From CALKHT01 sp964511575 (GTDB taxonomy: Bacteria; Planctomycetota; Phycisphaerae; Phycisphaerales; Phycisphaeraceae): a stretch of DNA of 64,000 nt. The stretch covers positions 4,751 through 68,750 of the forward strand of contig CAZEFM010000008.1 in assembly GCA_964511575.1 (NCBI GenBank), written 5' to 3'. Numbering within the stretch: the stretch's first letter is position 1; every line of letters begins with the position of its first letter. Below the pieces are notes generated by a model. It saw only the letters and a program-made list of their open reading frames with translations. It was not told where the DNA came from and did not search any database. Position numbers and translations under genes: made by a program. This document shows, one piece after another, positions 61,211-64,000 of the stretch.

Positions 61211-62812
61211 ATGGTCGTGAGTAGCCGTGAACATGATGATGAATTGCAGGTGATGCTGGACCTGCTGGCGGACGATGCGCTCATGCCCGAGCAGGTTGGC
61301 CGGCTCGAGTCGATCCTGATGCGCGAGCCCGGGGCGATCGATCAGTATCTCGATCACGCCTGGGTCGTCGCGGGGCTGATCGGGCTGGCGGGCGAATCGC
61401 TCACCGAACCTTCGGAACAGCCGATGCTCGATCCCGGCGCCTCGGCGATGGACGCCTCGCAGGTGCTGGAAGCGCTCGATGCCGCCAGCCGTGATGCGCC
61501 TTTACAGTTGGTGGATCACGTGGAGGAGCAACGCGCGTATGCGATGACGCCCTCTCCGGTGCAGCAGGACGTGGCGGGCCCGGCGCCGGTGCGTCACATC
61601 GTGATCCCCAGGCCGCTCGTCTATGGCGGGCTCGCGGCGCTTCTGGCGATGGTGGTGTGGGCGGGCTGGCCGTTCCACAAGGCTGCCTGGATGAACCTCC
61701 GTCNNNNNNNNNNGGCGATGCGCGATGGGCGTTCGCCGGCGCCGGTCGTTTCGGTTCAGTCGCCGCCGGCTGTTCTGCTGGAAACGCTGCACGCGCGCTG
61801 GGGCGAATCGCCCATCGAACCGCGCACCGGCATGGCGATGCCCGCCGGGGCGTACACCCTCCTGGAAGGATCGGTGCAGCTCGAGCTGGCGGAAGGCGCA
61901 GCCATGATCGTGACCGCGCCGGCTTCGTTCGATCTCGAGTCCGCCAACCGCGCCCGGCTGCATTTCGGCCGCGTCTCCGCCCAAGTGCCCGCACGCGCCC
62001 GAGGGTTCAGCATCGACGTGCCGAGCATCCGCATCATGGACCTGGGCACGTCGTTCGGCGTTCAGGTCGATGAGAACCGTGCCACCGAGGTGCATCTCTT
62101 CGAAGGCGTTGTCGAACTGGGTCGCGAGGTGGAAACCGACCGCGAACAGATGGTGTGGGAGCGACTGGACGGCAGCGAAGCGCGGCGGTTCGATCCGGCG
62201 ACGGCGCGGTTGCAGTCCGTTCCGGTTCGAAGCGATCTTTTCTGGCGAAGCTGGGATGAGGTGCTGGTGAAGCCTGTGGTGTCGGGGGTTGTCCGCTGGC
62301 TGGAGACGCCGCCCCCATCGCTGGTGGAGGATGCCTTCGAGGATGATGAAACCATGTGGCTGCTGCCCGAGCGCACGGGCGTTCCGCTGGAGCGCGGCTT
62401 CCGGATGAACATCGCCGACGCGGGCACGCATATCGTTCAGGTGCCGACGTGGCAGGAGCTTCCCGCCGCGACACGGGTGGACAGCTACTGCCTGCACATT
62501 GACCGGGTCGGGGTGCTCGATCCCAACGGCGACGCCGCGATCTTCGAAGGGCGGATCACGTTCCCGCGTCCGATCGTGGGCATCATCGCCGACGCCGGCC
62601 GCCTGGTCGCCACCGACGGCCTCTTCGCCCGGCTGGACACCGCCTTCGGGCAGTCGCCGCGTCGCGGCCTCTTCAATGAAGCCCCCGAAGGGAGCATGGC
62701 GGATCAACTCGAAATCAGCGCCGATCGCAGAACGCTGCGGTTGACGATGCACGTGGGCAACTTCGATCAGATGCGCATTCTGATCGAATCGGCTCCCGAT
62801 TCCGGAATGTGA
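61211..62812 (+). CDS. FecR-domain membrane protein (contains an assembly gap)
   Basis: About 533 residues from ATG 61211. N-terminal acidic helical part at 1-60 ('LLADDALMPEQVGRLESIL'), one membrane helix at about 135-157 ('YGGLAALLAMVVWAGW'), then a FecR domain at about 220-310 ('LLEGSVQLELAEGAAMIV', 'IMDLGTSFGVQVDE', 'EVHLFEGVVELG'). The C-terminal 180 residues are a beta-rich domain unlike the LamG end of the first FecR protein. Ten N at 61704-61713 just after the membrane helix mark an assembly gap; the frame continues on both sides only if its true length is 1 modulo 3. Partner of the sigma factor upstream. Confidence 0.85.
   Translation: MVVSSREHDDELQVMLDLLADDALMPEQVGRLESILMREPGAIDQYLDHAWVVAGLIGLAGESLTEPSEQPMLDPGASAMDASQVLEALDAASRDAPLQLVDHVEEQRAYAMTPSPVQQDVAGPAPVRHIVIPRPLVYGGLAALLAMVVWAGWPFHKAAWMNLRXXXXAMRDGRSPAPVVSVQSPPAVLLETLHARWGESPIEPRTGMAMPAGAYTLLEGSVQLELAEGAAMIVTAPASFDLESANRARLHFGRVSAQVPARARGFSIDVPSIRIMDLGTSFGVQVDENRATEVHLFEGVVELGREVETDREQMVWERLDGSEARRFDPATARLQSVPVRSDLFWRSWDEVLVKPVVSGVVRWLETPPPSLVEDAFEDDETMWLLPERTGVPLERGFRMNIADAGTHIVQVPTWQELPAATRVDSYCLHIDRVGVLDPNGDAAIFEGRITFPRPIVGIIADAGRLVATDGLFARLDTAFGQSPRRGLFNEAPEGSMADQLEISADRRTLRLTMHVGNFDQMRILIESAPDSGM
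61704..61713. other. Assembly gap (10 N)
   Basis: Ten undefined bases within the FecR gene, between the membrane helix and the FecR domain. The real length is unknown, so the linker length of the protein cannot be read. Confidence 0.95.
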
Positions 62813-62930
62813 CGGTGCAGTGATGCAGGAAGGCACAGCTCAATTCGTTCGATTGGGAGGATCAGTGATGTCCGACCATGAACCGCTTCGGCGACACGTC
62901 ATCTCATTCACGCGTGCAAGGAGCACTGCC

Positions 62931-63642
62931 ATGCGAAAGTCCAACGCGTTCACCCTGATCGAGCTGCTGGTGGTCATCTCGATCATCGCGCTGCTGATCG
63001 CGCTGTTGCTGCCGGCCTTGAGCGGGGCAAGGCTGACGGCACGCATGGCGACCGATCTGAGCTACGCCCGGCAATGGACCACCGCCAGTTACGCCTACGC
63101 CTCCGATCACAAGGGCGTGTTGCCGCCCGGCGACAACGGTGAGAACTTCATCATCACCTGGGTCTGGCTCCGCAAGGATTCGTGGGATGCGCTGAATCGC
63201 CACTACGGCATGCCCGAAGAGGGCGCGATGTGCCAGTCGTACGCGGATATGGGGGAGAACGAAAGGCCCGTCTTCTTCTACGAGGCGTATGCGGGCTACA
63301 AGAACGTGGGGTGGATTTATTACGGCAATCGCAACGATATCAGCCTGGGCGCCAAATACATCACGCCCAAGACCGTGGAGGATGCGCACGCTTCCTCGAA
63401 CACGCTGATCGCCTGCTTTCATTACGACGGCGAGACGGTCGGACGGCCTTATGGCAGTTGGGTGCCGCACCGTCAGGCCGCCTGGGGNNNNNNNNNNCGA
63501 TATCCGCAACTCGAACTTTTCAGGATTGAACGTGGGCATGATCGATGGTTCGGCCTCATTCGTGCCCTATGAGGAGCTGGAATGGTTCCAGCAGGCCGAG
63601 GCGCTCTATTACAAGCCGACGCCCGGACGTGAAGACCTTTGA
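62931..63642 (+). CDS. Prepilin-like protein (broken by an assembly gap)
   Basis: About 236 residues from ATG 62931 with AAGGAG upstream. Signal 'MRKSNAFTLIELLVVISI', Ala at -1 and Glu at +5, then the hydrophobic helix. Ten N at 63488-63497 interrupt the gene. Before the gap the frame reads '...WVPHRQAAWG'; after it the family C-terminus 'DIRNSNFSGLNVGMIDGSASF' (in part 'LNVGMIDGSASF') lies in another frame and stops at 63642. The shift is best explained by the placeholder length of the gap, not by a real frameshift. Followed by a secreted protein gene, as in the other cassettes. Confidence 0.85.
63488..63497. other. Assembly gap (10 N)
   Basis: Ten undefined bases inside the pseudopilin gene. 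The coding frame changes across it, so the true missing length is not 10. Confidence 0.95.
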
Positions 63643-63671
63643 TGCATCTTTTCCCAAATGGAGGATTCGCC

Positions 63672-64000
63672 ATGAATCGACGGAAATGGACCGTATTGTT
63701 GTCATCAGCCGTGACGGCTCTCTCACTGGGCGCCGCGGCGCAAGGCGCGGTGCTGATCGACGGCAGCACACGCAACGGCGGCTTCGAAAGCAACACGGGC
63801 ACGGCTTACGAGCAGATGGATCACTGGTTCAATACGTCGGGCGGAGGCCAAGGCACCGCCATCCGCAACGGGCAGGCGCACAGCGGCAGCTACGGCGCCG
63901 TCACCTCGCTGGCATCCAACCCGTCGATCAGCACGGGGCACACGCTGGCCGCGGGCGATCAGTTCGACCTCTCGTTCTGGTATGCCGATAACGCCGCGGG
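63672..64000 (+). CDS. Secreted protein, probable PEP-CTERM type (3' end outside window)
   Basis: 109 codons to the window edge. Start ATG 63672 with GGAGG upstream. Signal peptide at about 1-26 ('MNRRKWTVLLSSAVTALSLG', then 'AAAQG-A'). The mature part begins 'VLIDGSTRNGGFESNTG' and continues 'SGSYGAVTSLASN' and 'GDQFDLSFWYADN', a pattern of secreted carbohydrate-binding or PEP-CTERM sandwich proteins ('NGGFE' is a frequent start). The sorting signal cannot be checked because the C-terminus is missing. Position next to a pseudopilin gene supports a PEP-CTERM assignment. Confidence 0.75.
   Translation, partial: MNRRKWTVLLSSAVTALSLGAAAQGAVLIDGSTRNGGFESNTGTAYEQMDHWFNTSGGGQGTAIRNGQAHSGSYGAVTSLASNPSISTGHTLAAGDQFDLSFWYADNAA

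Noticed and set aside
61704..63642. Frameshift or pseudogene in the last pseudopilin
   Set aside because: The frame change coincides with a 10-N placeholder; both sides are intact family sequence.

Overview
The window is GC-rich DNA (apart from two 10-N assembly gaps) from what looks like a planctomycete, most probably of the Phycisphaerae type. The reasons are seven proteins of the PEP-CTERM/exosortase surface-sorting system or its short secreted substrates, four prepilin-like proteins with near-identical N-termini and 'FADGHA'-type C-termini, two small ECF sigma factors each followed by a FecR-domain membrane protein, and DUF6807 and DUF6288 family proteins. Nothing looks like phage, an insertion sequence, CRISPR or an rRNA/tRNA gene. 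This taxonomic call is an inference from gene content.

Layout. 1-6097: a TPR lipoprotein and an exosortase with a fused EpsI-like domain (both minus strand), next to two PEP-CTERM substrates. 6374-12058: a plus-strand cassette of ECF sigma factor, FecR/LamG protein, PEP-CTERM protein, pseudopilin and sialidase. 12077-17884: an orphan sensor kinase, the agmatine-to-putrescine pair aguA/aguB, and a divergent MATE exporter with an intrinsic terminator in its leader. 17969-25112: DUF6807 lipoprotein, a Tyr/Arg repeat protein, ribulokinase, an MscS channel, a CapA-like protein, acylphosphatase and YebC. 25319-27277: a glucosamine-6-phosphate deaminase fused to a PIG-L/LmbE deacetylase. 27389-29780: a sulfide/persulfide operon (ArsR repressor, YgaP-like rhodanese, metallo-beta-lactamase with two rhodanese domains) with a recognisable operator. 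29987-39651: efflux genes (two periplasmic adaptors, TolC, MacB-type ABC, RND pump). 39684-44620: an ABC-2 exporter operon with a large membrane-anchored partner. 44800-49136: regulator, PEP-CTERM/LamG protein, pseudopilin, cytochrome P450. 60166 down to 49139: a minus-strand sialic-acid operon (regulator, pseudopilin, PEP-CTERM protein, PEP-CTERM sialidase, second sialidase, N-acetylneuraminate lyase, DUF6288 protein). 60655-64000: sigma factor, FecR protein, pseudopilin and a truncated secreted protein.

How the parts fit. The most striking pattern is that every one of the four pseudopilin genes is directly beside a gene for a PEP-CTERM or PEP-CTERM-like secreted protein, and each pair is headed by its own regulator (ECF sigma/FecR twice, a GntR-type DNA-binding/LacI-type sensor twice). 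Three of the four also carry an enzyme gene (sialidase, P450, or sialidases plus lyase) in the same direction. I read these as repeated, separately regulated surface modules for handling particular glycans. The exosortase at 2362-4077 is a candidate sorting enzyme for the substrates. Sialidase, NanA and the NagB-deacetylase fusion together cover steps from sialylated glycan to fructose-6-phosphate, although NanK, NanE and a classical NagA are not in the window.
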